DNA of 64,000 nt from Marinoscillum luteum. GTDB taxonomy: Bacteria > Bacteroidota > Bacteroidia > Cytophagales > Cyclobacteriaceae. The stretch is taken from contig NZ_JBIPKE010000015.1 in NCBI RefSeq assembly GCF_044005705.1, forward strand, positions 186,001 to 250,000, given 5' to 3'. Each line of letters starts with the position of its first letter. The first letter of the stretch is position 1. Below the pieces are notes generated by a model. The model saw only the letters and a program-made list of their open reading frames with translations. It was not told the DNA's origin and ran no database searches. The position numbers were made by a program, and so were the translations under genes. Shown piece after piece: positions 15,791 through 24,513 of the stretch.

Positions 15791-16663
15791 ATGATGTTCG
15801 CCAGCCAATTTCCGGACCAGTCGACCATCTCCAGGTTGCGAAACCAGCCCTCGCCAGATGGCCAGCACCTGACATGGCCCGATGTGCTGGTGCAATCGCG
15901 CTACCGCACCTACGAAAAATCAGTCCCTGAAAGCTCATTTGCCCTGTTCGCACTGAAATCACCGGGAGAAGCCACCTTCAGGGTTGGCGGGAAGCATCTG
16001 CGCATCTGCCAGCAGACGCTCTGCCTCATCAATCCCTATGAGGCGTTCGAATACCGCATCGAAGCGAATGAAGCCGTAGAAGTGCAAAACCTTCACCTGA
16101 GCCTCAGCACCTACCGTCAGCTCATGCATGCCATGGGCACCAGCCCCGACCGACTACTGAACCATCCTGCCGAAAGTGAAGCGCCTGCGGAGTGGCCACA
16201 CCATCTGTATTATATGGATCCTGCCATGAAGGGGCTATTGGATCAATACCATTCTCTGAATTCCGAAGATTTTCTCACAGGCATCGGCACGCTGCTTCAA
16301 AGACTTTCCGCACAAAACCAACAGGTGACCAAACGCATCCCTTCACAGAAAAGGGCCACCCAAAAAGAGCTGGCGAAAAGAGTGGCCATGGGACGGGACC
16401 TGATCTTTAGTGCGTATAACGATCCCGACCTCACGCTGGACCGCATCTGCGCGGAAGTCTTCATGTCCAAGTTTCATTTCATTCGGGTATTCAAGCAGGC
16501 GTATGGACTCACCCCGCATCAGCTCATTCGCCATATCAGGATACTCAAGGCTCAGGAATACCTGAAAACCGGCCAGATGACCCTGGAGCATATTGCCTAC
16601 AAGGTGGGCCTGCAGGAGCCCAATTCCCTCTACCCGCTCTTGCGCACCGCTGAGGCAAATTAG
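15791..16663 (+). CDS. AraC-family transcriptional regulator
   Basis: A 290-aa protein with an N-terminal cupin-like sensing region (about residues 20-170, 'RVGGKHLRICQQTLCLINPY') and a C-terminal AraC double HTH (about 190-285: 'DLTLDRICAEVFMSKFHFIR', 'VFKQAYGLTPHQLIRHIRIL', 'EHIAYKVGLQEPNS'). The second HTH ends early: the family's usual F-K-x-x-x-G-x-S-P tail is replaced by 'LYPLLRTAEAN'. This may be a small 3' frameshift or natural shortening. Four bases separate it from the hydrolase gene, which it may control together with the genes downstream. Confidence 0.88.
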   Translation: MMFASQFPDQSTISRLRNQPSPDGQHLTWPDVLVQSRYRTYEKSVPESSFALFALKSPGEATFRVGGKHLRICQQTLCLINPYEAFEYRIEANEAVEVQNLHLSLSTYRQLMHAMGTSPDRLLNHPAESEAPAEWPHHLYYMDPAMKGLLDQYHSLNSEDFLTGIGTLLQRLSAQNQQVTKRIPSQKRATQKELAKRVAMGRDLIFSAYNDPDLTLDRICAEVFMSKFHFIRVFKQAYGLTPHQLIRHIRILKAQEYLKTGQMTLEHIAYKVGLQEPNSLYPLLRTAEAN

Positions 16664-16723
16664 CAATTTTGAATAGGCTCGCTGCCTGCCGCTGCTCCTA
16701 GCTTTGATTTCAAAAAAAAGTCT

Positions 16724-17515
16724 ATGGAACTACAACTTATCCGAAATGCTACCCTGAAAATCAATTACGCGGGCAGCACTTTTCTCATCGATCCTTATTT
16801 TGCCGAAGCAGGCACACAGCCCTCTTTTGCAGGAAAGGCCAAAAACCCCACCGTACCACTGCCCATGAGTACTGAGGAGATCCTGAAGGGGGTGGACTAT
16901 GTCCTCATCTCCCACCTGCATCCCGATCACTTTGATGAAGCGGCTCAGGCGATCATTCCCAAAGACCTGCCCATCTACTGCCAACCGGAAGACTCAGAGA
17001 CCATCCGGGCAGCAGATTTTCAGGCCGTGCATCCGATAGAGGATCAGGTGGACATAGGGGGAATCAGGCTTTCAAAAACCCAGGGCCAGCATGGTACCGG
17101 CAGCATTCTCCCCCTGATGGGTGAGGTTTCGGGGTTTGTGTTGAGCCACAAAAATGAAAAAACCATCTACTGGTGCGGGGATACCATCTGGTATGAAGGT
17201 GTGAAGGAAAATATTGATTGGTACCAGCCAGAGGTCATTGTCTGTCATGCGGGTGCCAATAAGTTCTTCCAGGCGCACAATGTGTTCGGACCGGCATTCA
17301 CCGGGGATAGTGAGGTGCTCATCATGGATGCTGCTCAGGTTTCCGATCTCTGCCACCATGCACCCGAAAGCCAGGTGGTCGTCACCCATGTGGGGGCGCT
17401 GGATCACGAAACGGTCACCAGAGCAGAGCTCAGGGCGGCATTGAAAAAAAATGTCGGCTCGGGGCAACTATTTATCCCCGAAGATGGTCAGAGTTTGGTA
17501 TTCGATCAACATTAA
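16724..17515 (+). CDS. MBL-fold metal-dependent hydrolase (UlaG-like)
   Basis: A 263-aa metallo-beta-lactamase-fold enzyme: 'FLIDPYF' near the N-terminus, the metal motif HxHxDH in 'LISHLHPDHFDEA' (about residues 64-76), and 'YWCGDTIWYEG' carrying the bridging Asp. Sequence style matches the UlaG-like/YtkL-type branch, which hydrolyses small-molecule esters or lactones; the substrate is unknown. It has no signal peptide. It lies 60 bp after the AraC gene and 14 bp before the RidA-like gene, so it shares their expression. Confidence 0.88.
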   Translation: MELQLIRNATLKINYAGSTFLIDPYFAEAGTQPSFAGKAKNPTVPLPMSTEEILKGVDYVLISHLHPDHFDEAAQAIIPKDLPIYCQPEDSETIRAADFQAVHPIEDQVDIGGIRLSKTQGQHGTGSILPLMGEVSGFVLSHKNEKTIYWCGDTIWYEGVKENIDWYQPEVIVCHAGANKFFQAHNVFGPAFTGDSEVLIMDAAQVSDLCHHAPESQVVVTHVGALDHETVTRAELRAALKKNVGSGQLFIPEDGQSLVFDQH

Positions 17516-17529
17516 AAAATAAACCAACC

Positions 17530-18009
17530 ATGATTAAAAACAAGCTGGAACAACTGGGGCTGGAGTTACCGAGCTCCTCCGTTCCGGGGGGAAATTATAC
17601 CTCATTTCACATCAGAGGCAGCATTGCCTATGTGGCCATTCAGTTTCCGATACGGAGCGGTGAGTACCTGTATCAGGGCAGATTGGGACAGGACCTGGAC
17701 ACCGAAGACGGGTATCAGGCCATGCAGCTGTGTGCACTCAATGTGCTGGCGCAAATCAATCAATACACCACTGTGAATCAAATAGAAGGGCTCAATCACA
17801 TCGATGCCTACTATCAAAGTACCGAAAGCTGGGATGAAGCGCCCCTCATCGTCAATGGCGCCTCGGACCTGTTCGTCAATGTGCTGGGTGATAAGGGCAT
17901 TCATACCCGCTCGATCGTTGGTGTACATACCCTTCCCAGAGGGTTCAGCGTCGGGTTGTCTGCTTCGCTTACCCTTCGCAAGCCAGGAAGAGGCTGGGTT
18001 TGGCTTTAA
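17530..18009 (+). CDS. RidA/YjgF-family protein
   Basis: A 159-aa protein of the RidA (YjgF/YER057c/UK114) superfamily, many of which hydrolyse reactive enamine/imine intermediates. Family-like segments are 'LCALNVLAQINQY', 'VNGASDLFVNVLGDKGIHTR' and the terminal 'SIVGVHTLPRGFSVGLSASL'. The conserved Arg expected in the active site is probably the one in 'GIHTRS'. The last residues, 'KPGRGWVWL', extend past the usual end. The gene converges on and overlaps the MobA/MocA-like gene by 4 bp, so both stops lie within one short region and transcripts may interfere. Confidence 0.82.
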   Translation: MIKNKLEQLGLELPSSSVPGGNYTSFHIRGSIAYVAIQFPIRSGEYLYQGRLGQDLDTEDGYQAMQLCALNVLAQINQYTTVNQIEGLNHIDAYYQSTESWDEAPLIVNGASDLFVNVLGDKGIHTRSIVGVHTLPRGFSVGLSASLTLRKPGRGWVWL

Positions 18010-18620
18010 TCCTTCTGGCGAAGGTGCTTGAGATCCTCCGGGGTATCCAGGTCTACTTCTCCTTTTTCCAGGTGCTGTAGGATCACCTGGTCGGCATGTG
18101 CCGCCATGACCTTTCTGGCCCCGGCCTCATCGCCGATGGACATCAGCTCCCCAAAGTGTGCCTGAGGAAAAATGGCCGGTACACCCTGTATGCCCTTGTA
18201 TTCAGAGGCCACGATGGAATGCCTGCTGTGTGCAAACTGATCCAACAGTCCGTCGATATGGGCTGTGGTCAAAAATGGCTGATCACAGACCGCTATCAAT
18301 ACCCCATCCAGCGCAGGCTGCGCTTCCAGGAGCCGGAGCATTCCAAACTTCAGGGAGTAGCCCATCCCCTTTTCCCAGTCTTCATTGATGCAAGTATCGG
18401 TAGCCATGTGCTCGATGACCGCCAAGTGCTCATGAGCCCGTGCGCCCAAGACCGTCATGGTATGGTTCAGATGCGAATGGAGAAGGGTTTTCAGGGTACG
18501 TCTGAGCAGGGGCTGGTGGTCAAACTCCACCAGCTGCTTTGACTGTCCTAAGCGGGAGGAAGCCCCTGCGGCCAGCAATAACCCACCAACGATCGGCTTA
18601 TCCAATTTGCTGTTGGTCAT
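18006..18620 (-). CDS. MobA/MocA-like molybdopterin nucleotidyltransferase
   Basis: A 204-aa nucleotidyltransferase: the nucleotide-binding start 'GGLLLAAGASSRLGQSKQLV', 'INEDWEKGMGYSLKFGM', 'AVCDQPFLT' with the metal-binding Asp, and 'DLDTPEDLKHL' at the end. This pattern matches MocA/MobA-like enzymes that join CMP or GMP to molybdopterin for xanthine-dehydrogenase-family enzymes; the choice between CTP and GTP cannot be made safely. It is the last gene of the molybdenum hydroxylase operon and overlaps xdhC-like by 23 bp, which supports a role in making the cofactor for the operon's own enzyme. Confidence 0.88.
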   Translation of the reverse strand: MTNSKLDKPIVGGLLLAAGASSRLGQSKQLVEFDHQPLLRRTLKTLLHSHLNHTMTVLGARAHEHLAVIEHMATDTCINEDWEKGMGYSLKFGMLRLLEAQPALDGVLIAVCDQPFLTTAHIDGLLDQFAHSRHSIVASEYKGIQGVPAIFPQAHFGELMSIGDEAGARKVMAAHADQVILQHLEKGEVDLDTPEDLKHLRQKD

Positions 18621-19788
18621 CCTCTGAGTGGAGATACACCTGCTTGAAGACCTGATCGTCTACGCCCTGTCGTTTGTGGATCGGTCCTTTATGATACTTA
18701 AGAAATCCACCAGACCGTCCGGCAAACTTGGCCAGGACCTCAGATAATATAGAGAGGGCAATTTCATCGGCCGTTTCGGCACCAATGTCGAGTCCTATCG
18801 GGCTGTGAATTCTTTGGAGGTCTTGCTCAGTGAGGTTGATGTTGGCAGCCTCCAGGGCTGCAAAGAGTTTATCCGCACGCTTTTTTGGGCCCAGTATCCC
18901 AATGTAAGGCGCTTCAGACTTGACGATCTGCTTGAGTACTTCCAGGTCATAGTCATAGTTGTGCGACATCAGCACAATGGCCGTGTATGGACTCACCGTA
19001 ATCTCCCGATTCACAAAGCCACGCTGACAGGAAACCAGCTGGTCGGCCATGGGAAAATGTACCGGTGCCAGGTGGGCAATGCATTCGTCACTGATGGTCA
19101 CCCTCCAGCCGAGACTCTTGGCTAAATTGACCACTGGCTGGGCATCTGCACCAGCACCAAATATAAGCACCTCGATGGATGGCTCTACCACCTCGAAGAG
19201 CACCTCCAGCGTGCCTCCGTCCACCGGATAAGACCTGGTGGCTGATTTTCTGGAGGTAAGAATCGTTGGCAGATCCTCTCCTATGATGTCTGTGAGAGCG
19301 GCTGAGCAATAGTCAGCGTTCAGGCCCTCGTCATTCAAGAGCAACAGTCTTTCACCGGGGATAATATGATGATCATCAGAATGATAAACCAGCGCAGCTA
19401 CACCCAGGCTGCTGAGGGTCAGTAACCCCCGAAGGTGATCCAGCGAATGCGACTCACCCGGGGCTGCTACTGGCTCCAGCAGCACATCCACCACGCCATT
19501 GCAGCCCAGCCCTATTCGCAATTCATTGTGGTCATCATCCATGGTATCATAAGTCACCAGCATAGGCTGCTGGCTCCGCATCACCTGCCGGGCCTTGCGC
19601 ATGGCGTCACCTTCCAGGCAGCCACCACTGATACTTCCCACCCATTGGCCATTGTCCATGATGAGCATTCTCGCACCCGGATTGCGATAGGAAGATCCTG
19701 CCACCCGCACTACGGTGGCCAAAACCACTTTCCGAGCAGAAAAATCAATCTTTTCGTAGGCCTCGATGATGTGTTTAACCTCTTTCAT
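18598..19788 (-). CDS. XdhC/CoxI-family molybdenum cofactor maturation protein
   Basis: A 396-aa protein with the XdhC/CoxI N-terminal domain ('VVLATVVRVAGSSYRNPGAR', 'VGSISGGCLEGDAMRKAR', 'RIGLGCNGVVDVLLEP', with conserved Cys) and a C-terminal Rossmann domain ('VLIFGAGADAQPVVNLAKSL', 'LGPKKRADKLFAALE'). XdhC binds molybdenum cofactor, helps its sulfuration, and delivers it to xanthine-dehydrogenase-family enzymes. It starts one base after the stop of the catalytic-subunit gene and overlaps the MocA-like gene. Confidence 0.92.
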   Translation of the reverse strand: MKEVKHIIEAYEKIDFSARKVVLATVVRVAGSSYRNPGARMLIMDNGQWVGSISGGCLEGDAMRKARQVMRSQQPMLVTYDTMDDDHNELRIGLGCNGVVDVLLEPVAAPGESHSLDHLRGLLTLSSLGVAALVYHSDDHHIIPGERLLLLNDEGLNADYCSAALTDIIGEDLPTILTSRKSATRSYPVDGGTLEVLFEVVEPSIEVLIFGAGADAQPVVNLAKSLGWRVTISDECIAHLAPVHFPMADQLVSCQRGFVNREITVSPYTAIVLMSHNYDYDLEVLKQIVKSEAPYIGILGPKKRADKLFAALEAANINLTEQDLQRIHSPIGLDIGAETADEIALSILSEVLAKFAGRSGGFLKYHKGPIHKRQGVDDQVFKQVYLHSEDDQQQIG

Positions 19789-19789
19789 A

Positions 19790-21997
19790 TCAAATCATTT
19801 CTACAGTTCGTTCCTGTTGAGCTGCCGTGCTGAAAGGCTGATGGTAATAACGCTGCCTGGTCGCACGATACATGGCATTGGCCAGTGCACCGATGGCCGG
19901 AGGTAATGAAGGCTCACCCAGACCTGTGGGGCTAATGTCATTCTGCACAAAGAAGGTCTCGATTTCCAGCGGTGCTTCTGTATGTCGGATCAGGCGATAG
20001 TTGTGAAAATTGCTCTGCTCCGGTGCCCCATTGACGAAGCTCAACTCGCTATACATCGCATGGCCGATTCCGTCGATGATTCCTCCTTCGATCTGATTGA
20101 GGGCTCCTTCCAGGTTTACCACGATCCCACAGTCAACCGCACACCATACCTTTTTGATCTTGATCTGATCCTCTACTTTGATCAGGTCAATGACCTGAGC
20201 CACATAGGAGTTGTGACAAAAATAGGCCGCCACACCTCTCGATACGCCAGGCATCTCCGCTCCCCAGTTGGCCTTTTCTTTGACCAGCTTCAACACCCCT
20301 GCATAGCGTGCAGGTTCATAGTCATTCTTTTCTCCAATAGGTACATTGATGGCCCGTTCGAATAGCTTCAGTCGGAAGTCTATCGGGTCCTGACCGGCAG
20401 CCTCCGCCACCTCATCCAGAAAGGCCTGCTCCGCGCCCGCTGTGAAATTGGAGTTGGGTGCCCGCCATGCTCCGGTGGAAATATTGGAAGACACTGCAGT
20501 ACCCACTGCCCGGTAATTCTCCACCGTCCCGGCAGGGAAGCGATTGGCAAAAATGGGGTTGCTGTCAATGCCCACTCCTTTTACTTCGTAGGCGATCAGC
20601 TCATTATTCGCATTTAGCCCGGCTTTGAACGTCATTCGGTAGGCCGGACGGTACGTGCCCTGTGAAATGTCATCTTCCCGGGTGTAGACCAGCTTCACCG
20701 GTGATTTGATTTTTTGGGAAATGACGGCAGCCTCCAGTCCAAAATGCCCATAGAGCCGGCGACCAAAACCACCACCCATGCGGGTCATTTTCACGTCTAT
20801 GTTCTCTACTGGCATCCCCAGCAAACTGGAAATGGATTTTTCCATGTATTCGGGGGTCTGTATGGGCCCTACGAGCTCCGCGGTGTTTTCTGTCACATCC
20901 GCGAAGAAGTTCATCGGCTCCATGGTATTATGTGCCAGGAAAGGGGCTGTAAAAGTTCTTTCGATCACCTTAGCTGCCTTTGCAAAGGCCCGATCTGGCT
21001 GACCGTCGATGCGCCGGACATCCGCTTCAGTGGTGTTCTCCAGTGCTCGTGCGAGCTGATCTTGATGATCTTCGGTGTTTTCAAGCGGGGTCTCCTGCTC
21101 CCACTCAGCCACAATCGCTTTCTTGGCTTTCATCACCTCCCAGGTGCTGGTGCCCACCACGGCAATCAGCTCCGGAAAAGCATTGGTATCCGACCATTGC
21201 CGCTCCTGAGGGGCAGTATTGATGGTGAACACATCCCTGATCCCCGGCATGGCCCGGGCGGCCTTGTCATCTAAAGATTTCAGTTTCATACCAAAAGCCG
21301 GCGGATGCACAATCATGGCAATGAGCATGCCTTCACGGTGATAGTCCAAGCCGAAAAGCGGCTGACCTGTTATGATTTTCTTAGCGTCTACATTGCGTAC
21401 CCTGCTACCCACCAGTTTGAAATCTGCCGTATTTTTGAGGGTCACTTCTTCGGGTACGGGAATAGAAACTGCGGCTCCGGCTACAGCTCCATAGGTCGTG
21501 GACTTGCCACTGCTCTTGTGGGTGATCACCCCTTTTTCTGCGGTGAGTTCGTTCACATCCACTTTCCATTCATTGGCAGCAGCCTCCATCAACATCCTCC
21601 TGGCGGTGGCTCCTGCCATGCGTAAGGGTTCCCAGCCTCGTCTGATGGACTGGCTGCCTCCAGCGATCTGGCCCTGATAAAGATCGGTGTTGAGTTTGGC
21701 CTGCTCCACCACCACGTTTTTCCAGTCCACATCCAGCTCTTCAGCCACAATCATGGGCATGGAAGTTTTTACGTTTTGACCGATTTCAGGATTGGGTGAG
21801 AAAATGGTCACCAATCCCGTATCGCCAATTTTGATAAAGCCATTGATGTCAAACCACTCCTCAGGAATGGCCAGGGCAGTTTCACTCTTGGGCATGCATC
21901 CGGATAACCAGCTAAATCCCAGCACCATGCCCCCACCTGCGGCGGCTGATACTTTCAGAAAGGATCTTCTATTGAATTGTGTTGTAATCAGTGTCAT
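19790..21997 (-). CDS. Tat-exported molybdopterin-binding oxidoreductase subunit (IorB/aldehyde dehydrogenase type)
   Basis: A 735-aa large subunit of the xanthine dehydrogenase superfamily. The N-terminus has a Tat signal with R10-R11 in 'NRRSFLKVSAAAGGGMVLG', followed by a Cys in 'WLSGC' that could be lipidated, so it probably acts in the periplasm. The body has 'GGSQSIRRGWEPLRMAGATA', 'TRMGGGFGRRLYGHFGLEA' and 'TGLGEPSLPPAIGALANAMY', which are cofactor-binding regions of the isoquinoline 1-oxidoreductase/aldehyde dehydrogenase branch. The reaction is hydroxylation or oxidation of an aldehyde or N-heterocycle; the substrate is unknown. ATG 21997 is chosen because it starts the Tat signal. 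It lies 17 bp after the 2Fe-2S subunit gene. Confidence 0.92.
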   Translation of the reverse strand: MTLITTQFNRRSFLKVSAAAGGGMVLGFSWLSGCMPKSETALAIPEEWFDINGFIKIGDTGLVTIFSPNPEIGQNVKTSMPMIVAEELDVDWKNVVVEQAKLNTDLYQGQIAGGSQSIRRGWEPLRMAGATARRMLMEAAANEWKVDVNELTAEKGVITHKSSGKSTTYGAVAGAAVSIPVPEEVTLKNTADFKLVGSRVRNVDAKKIITGQPLFGLDYHREGMLIAMIVHPPAFGMKLKSLDDKAARAMPGIRDVFTINTAPQERQWSDTNAFPELIAVVGTSTWEVMKAKKAIVAEWEQETPLENTEDHQDQLARALENTTEADVRRIDGQPDRAFAKAAKVIERTFTAPFLAHNTMEPMNFFADVTENTAELVGPIQTPEYMEKSISSLLGMPVENIDVKMTRMGGGFGRRLYGHFGLEAAVISQKIKSPVKLVYTREDDISQGTYRPAYRMTFKAGLNANNELIAYEVKGVGIDSNPIFANRFPAGTVENYRAVGTAVSSNISTGAWRAPNSNFTAGAEQAFLDEVAEAAGQDPIDFRLKLFERAINVPIGEKNDYEPARYAGVLKLVKEKANWGAEMPGVSRGVAAYFCHNSYVAQVIDLIKVEDQIKIKKVWCAVDCGIVVNLEGALNQIEGGIIDGIGHAMYSELSFVNGAPEQSNFHNYRLIRHTEAPLEIETFFVQNDISPTGLGEPSLPPAIGALANAMYRATRQRYYHQPFSTAAQQERTVEMI

Positions 21998-22014
21998 GGT
22001 AATGTCTTTAGCGA

Positions 22015-22473
22015 TCAGTTCGTTTGTGCGGCCGTTTTGATGGCCGCTTTGATTCGGGTGTAGGTGCCACATCGGCAGATGTTGCCATTCATGGCTGCAC
22101 CGATTTCCTCATCTGTAGGATTTGGATTTTGACTCAGCAGGGCGGCCGCATTCATGATCTGACCCGCCTGACAGTAGCCACACTGCGGCACATCCTTTTC
22201 TTCCCAGGCTAGTTGGAGGGGGTGATCGCCTTTTTCTGACAACCCTTCTATGGTGGTCACGGCCTTATCCCCAACTGCACTCACAGGCAGAGAGCATGAT
22301 CTTACGGCATATCCGTCCATTAATACCGTACACGCGCCGCACTGGGCCATGCCGCACCCGTATTTGGTGCCTACCAGCCGCAGGTGATCCCGCAGCACCC
22401 AAAGCACCGGGGTATCAGGGTCTACTTCGACAGATTGACTACTGCCATTAATTTTTAGAGTGAATGAAGCCAT
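22015..22473 (-). CDS. 2Fe-2S subunit of molybdenum hydroxylase (IorA-type)
   Basis: A 152-aa small subunit with two 2Fe-2S clusters. The plant-ferredoxin-like cluster is in 'GTKYGCGMAQCGACTVLMDG' with a later Cys in 'VRSCSLP'; the second is in 'VPQCGYCQAGQIM' and 'GNICRCGTYTRI'. It passes electrons from the molybdenum site to an external acceptor. The start at 22473 ('MASFTLKINGSS') fits the family; an in-frame ATG at 22521 adds 16 residues without similarity. No Tat signal is seen, so it probably travels with the Tat-bearing large subunit. It is the first gene of the operon. Confidence 0.92.
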   Translation of the reverse strand: MASFTLKINGSSQSVEVDPDTPVLWVLRDHLRLVGTKYGCGMAQCGACTVLMDGYAVRSCSLPVSAVGDKAVTTIEGLSEKGDHPLQLAWEEKDVPQCGYCQAGQIMNAAALLSQNPNPTDEEIGAAMNGNICRCGTYTRIKAAIKTAAQTN

Positions 22474-22662
22474 TGAATTGATTTTGATTGTAGAGAAAAC
22501 GTTCAATCCGAACTGGGTCAAAATGAGCCATTCCAGTTGGTAAGGAATTTATAAAATTTCTGTGATTTTATAACTACCTCTTTGGCTCAAAAAAGGCTGT
22601 TCACTTGGGGTTTTCTAAATATCGAACCCTGAAAAACATGTAACCTGTGGACCCAATGAGCC

Positions 22663-24153
22663 TCACTCCTTCCTCGTATACTTCGTCAGTTCGGCACTTG
22701 GTGCGATTACGGTACGATTATCCCACAAGTCAGGTGCGTTGGAATATTCCTTTCTGAAACGAACCACCGCAGGTTGCTTCACAATCTCAAATTCGTTCGC
22801 TTCAAGGGGTTTCCTATCCAGGATCAGCAGCTCCCAATCGCTATGTATCTCAAAAGTCAGAGAGGCCTCCAATTTGATTTCATTCAATTCTTTGTCTATC
22901 AAAAAGCGTTTTTGCTTTTTCATGATAGTAAAATCACGCGCTATAGAAGCCGTCTCATGCTGCTTTGCATGGATGTATTTCACAAAATACCCTTCCTTTC
23001 CTTTTTCGAAAATGACTCGTCCCTGCTTTGAATTCATCGAGTGGCCAAACCCCAACAAATGAATGTTTTCACTCGTCTTCCCTGGCGCATAAGCAAAATC
23101 CAACTGGAGGATGGCAAAGGATTCCGTAGAGACGTACAAGGTTCCTTCAAACAAGCCTCTTTCCCGAGGAGTAAACGCTACCTGATAGACCAATTCCCCA
23201 TTGAAAACCGTCACCTCTTTCATCCTGTAATCGTAGCGGTTTGGTTTGGTGATAAACTCCCAATTATCACTCTTGAGACTACCATAGTCTTTGAGCAGGA
23301 AGGACACCTCACCATCGAGCTGAGTGGTAGGTACGCGGTAGTGCAAGGAGTCTGCGTGAGGTTCCAAAGCTCCTGTGTCCTCATCGGGGTTGGTATCGGC
23401 TTTCATGGCAAAAACACCAGTACGGAACTTGTAATAGATCTCCTGATTGCCTTTGCTCTTTTCAATGTCCTCAAAAAAAGCACCCAGCTTTTTCTCAAGG
23501 ATGGCCTCAAGGTCCTGCATGGCGTCCTCCTCCAAAGAAATAGCCTCCACAGGTACCAGCTTGTGCTTGTCTTCATCGTTATAGAATGAGAGGACGGCAT
23601 CCTGATACTCGGTGAATTCATCAGGAAGCATTTTCAATAACCCTTCGATAGTCGCTTTATCCATCCCCACAAAGTCTGAGTGCTTCACATGAATCTGGTT
23701 GTCTTCGGGGAAGGGCGTCCGCTCAAATTTGTGATAAAACATGCGCCGCATCTCTGACCGCTCAGGATGATTCTTTGGATAATTCTCCCGGACCTGCCCG
23801 ATGATTTCCCGACCGGTCAACTGCCTGGAGTAAACGGTGACTGCATCGAGGTTGATCTCAACCGGTCGAAGGTAAACCAAGGGACTCTTCTCGAAATCCT
23901 GAACGGCTCTCTTGAAAGTCTCATACCCCATGTAGCTAAATAGAAGCGTGTCTGTACCCAAAATAGATTCGCTACTCAGAACGAAATACCCTTCTGAGTT
24001 GGATATGGTACCCAGCTGACTGTCCATCACCGATATGCTGGCAAATGGGAGCGGCAAGTGCGTCTCGGCATCCAGTACCTGGCCAGATATGGAATTTCCC
24101 AAAACCCTGGCAGCCAACAAACAAAGTAATACCGAAAGACAACAACGTTTCAT
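22663..24153 (-). CDS. Outer-envelope protein with carboxypeptidase-like regulatory domain
   Basis: About 496 aa from ATG 24153 (an in-frame ATG at 24168 is also possible). It has a signal peptide (MKRCCLSVLLCLLAARVLG), then a CarboxypepD_reg-like beta-sandwich at about residues 20-105 ('GQVLDAETHLPLPFASISVM', 'DTLLFSYMGYETF'), and a long C-terminal region of beta character with 'LYVSTESFAILQLDFAYAPG'. The arrangement is common in Bacteroidota cell-surface proteins of unknown role, some of which form a barrel-like C-terminus. Upstream in-frame sequence to 24318 overlaps the 72-aa gene and was not accepted. It stands alone. Confidence 0.75.
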   Translation of the reverse strand: MKRCCLSVLLCLLAARVLGNSISGQVLDAETHLPLPFASISVMDSQLGTISNSEGYFVLSSESILGTDTLLFSYMGYETFKRAVQDFEKSPLVYLRPVEINLDAVTVYSRQLTGREIIGQVRENYPKNHPERSEMRRMFYHKFERTPFPEDNQIHVKHSDFVGMDKATIEGLLKMLPDEFTEYQDAVLSFYNDEDKHKLVPVEAISLEEDAMQDLEAILEKKLGAFFEDIEKSKGNQEIYYKFRTGVFAMKADTNPDEDTGALEPHADSLHYRVPTTQLDGEVSFLLKDYGSLKSDNWEFITKPNRYDYRMKEVTVFNGELVYQVAFTPRERGLFEGTLYVSTESFAILQLDFAYAPGKTSENIHLLGFGHSMNSKQGRVIFEKGKEGYFVKYIHAKQHETASIARDFTIMKKQKRFLIDKELNEIKLEASLTFEIHSDWELLILDRKPLEANEFEIVKQPAVVRFRKEYSNAPDLWDNRTVIAPSAELTKYTRKE

Positions 24154-24265
24154 CGAAGTAGTAAACATAAGAGGTCTCGTCAAATGGTGATCACGATCAC
24201 GCGTTGAAACATATGCTTTTCTTCCCTCATCATCACATAAAGCTTCATACTTTACTTTGATTATT

Positions 24266-24484
24266 CTATTCTGGTAAATCTTCACAATAAAGGCCGTAGG
24301 GCCTGATGAGCGCATCAATGTCCGAATCAGACAGGGCGCTGTGACATTCTATTCTGAGGACATGGTCACAGTCCTCTCTATCTACCGTCCACCTTTCGAT
24401 GACCGGATGGGAATCCAACGCCTTTGCCACCCGTCTTACTTTCTTCCTGGAGCATATGTTCGATTTGAGAATAAGGACGTTCAT
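24266..24484 (-). CDS. Small HMA-like protein, unrecognised (72 aa)
   Basis: A 72-aa soluble protein beginning 'MNVLILKSNICSRKKVRRVA' and ending with 'GLYCEDLPE'. The beta-alpha-beta-like spacing ('VLILKSNI', helix 'VRRVAKALD', strand 'ERWTVDRED', 'VLRIECHS', helix 'DSDIDALIRP') suggests a ferredoxin-like fold resembling heavy-metal-associated domains, but the CxxC metal motif is absent. It follows the DUF2306 gene by 29 bp and is likely in the same operon. Function is unknown. Confidence 0.65.
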   Translation of the reverse strand: MNVLILKSNICSRKKVRRVAKALDSHPVIERWTVDREDCDHVLRIECHSALSDSDIDALIRPYGLYCEDLPE

Positions 24485-24513
24485 ATTGTCTCTTTAGAGT
24501 TTTGAAAAGCTCT

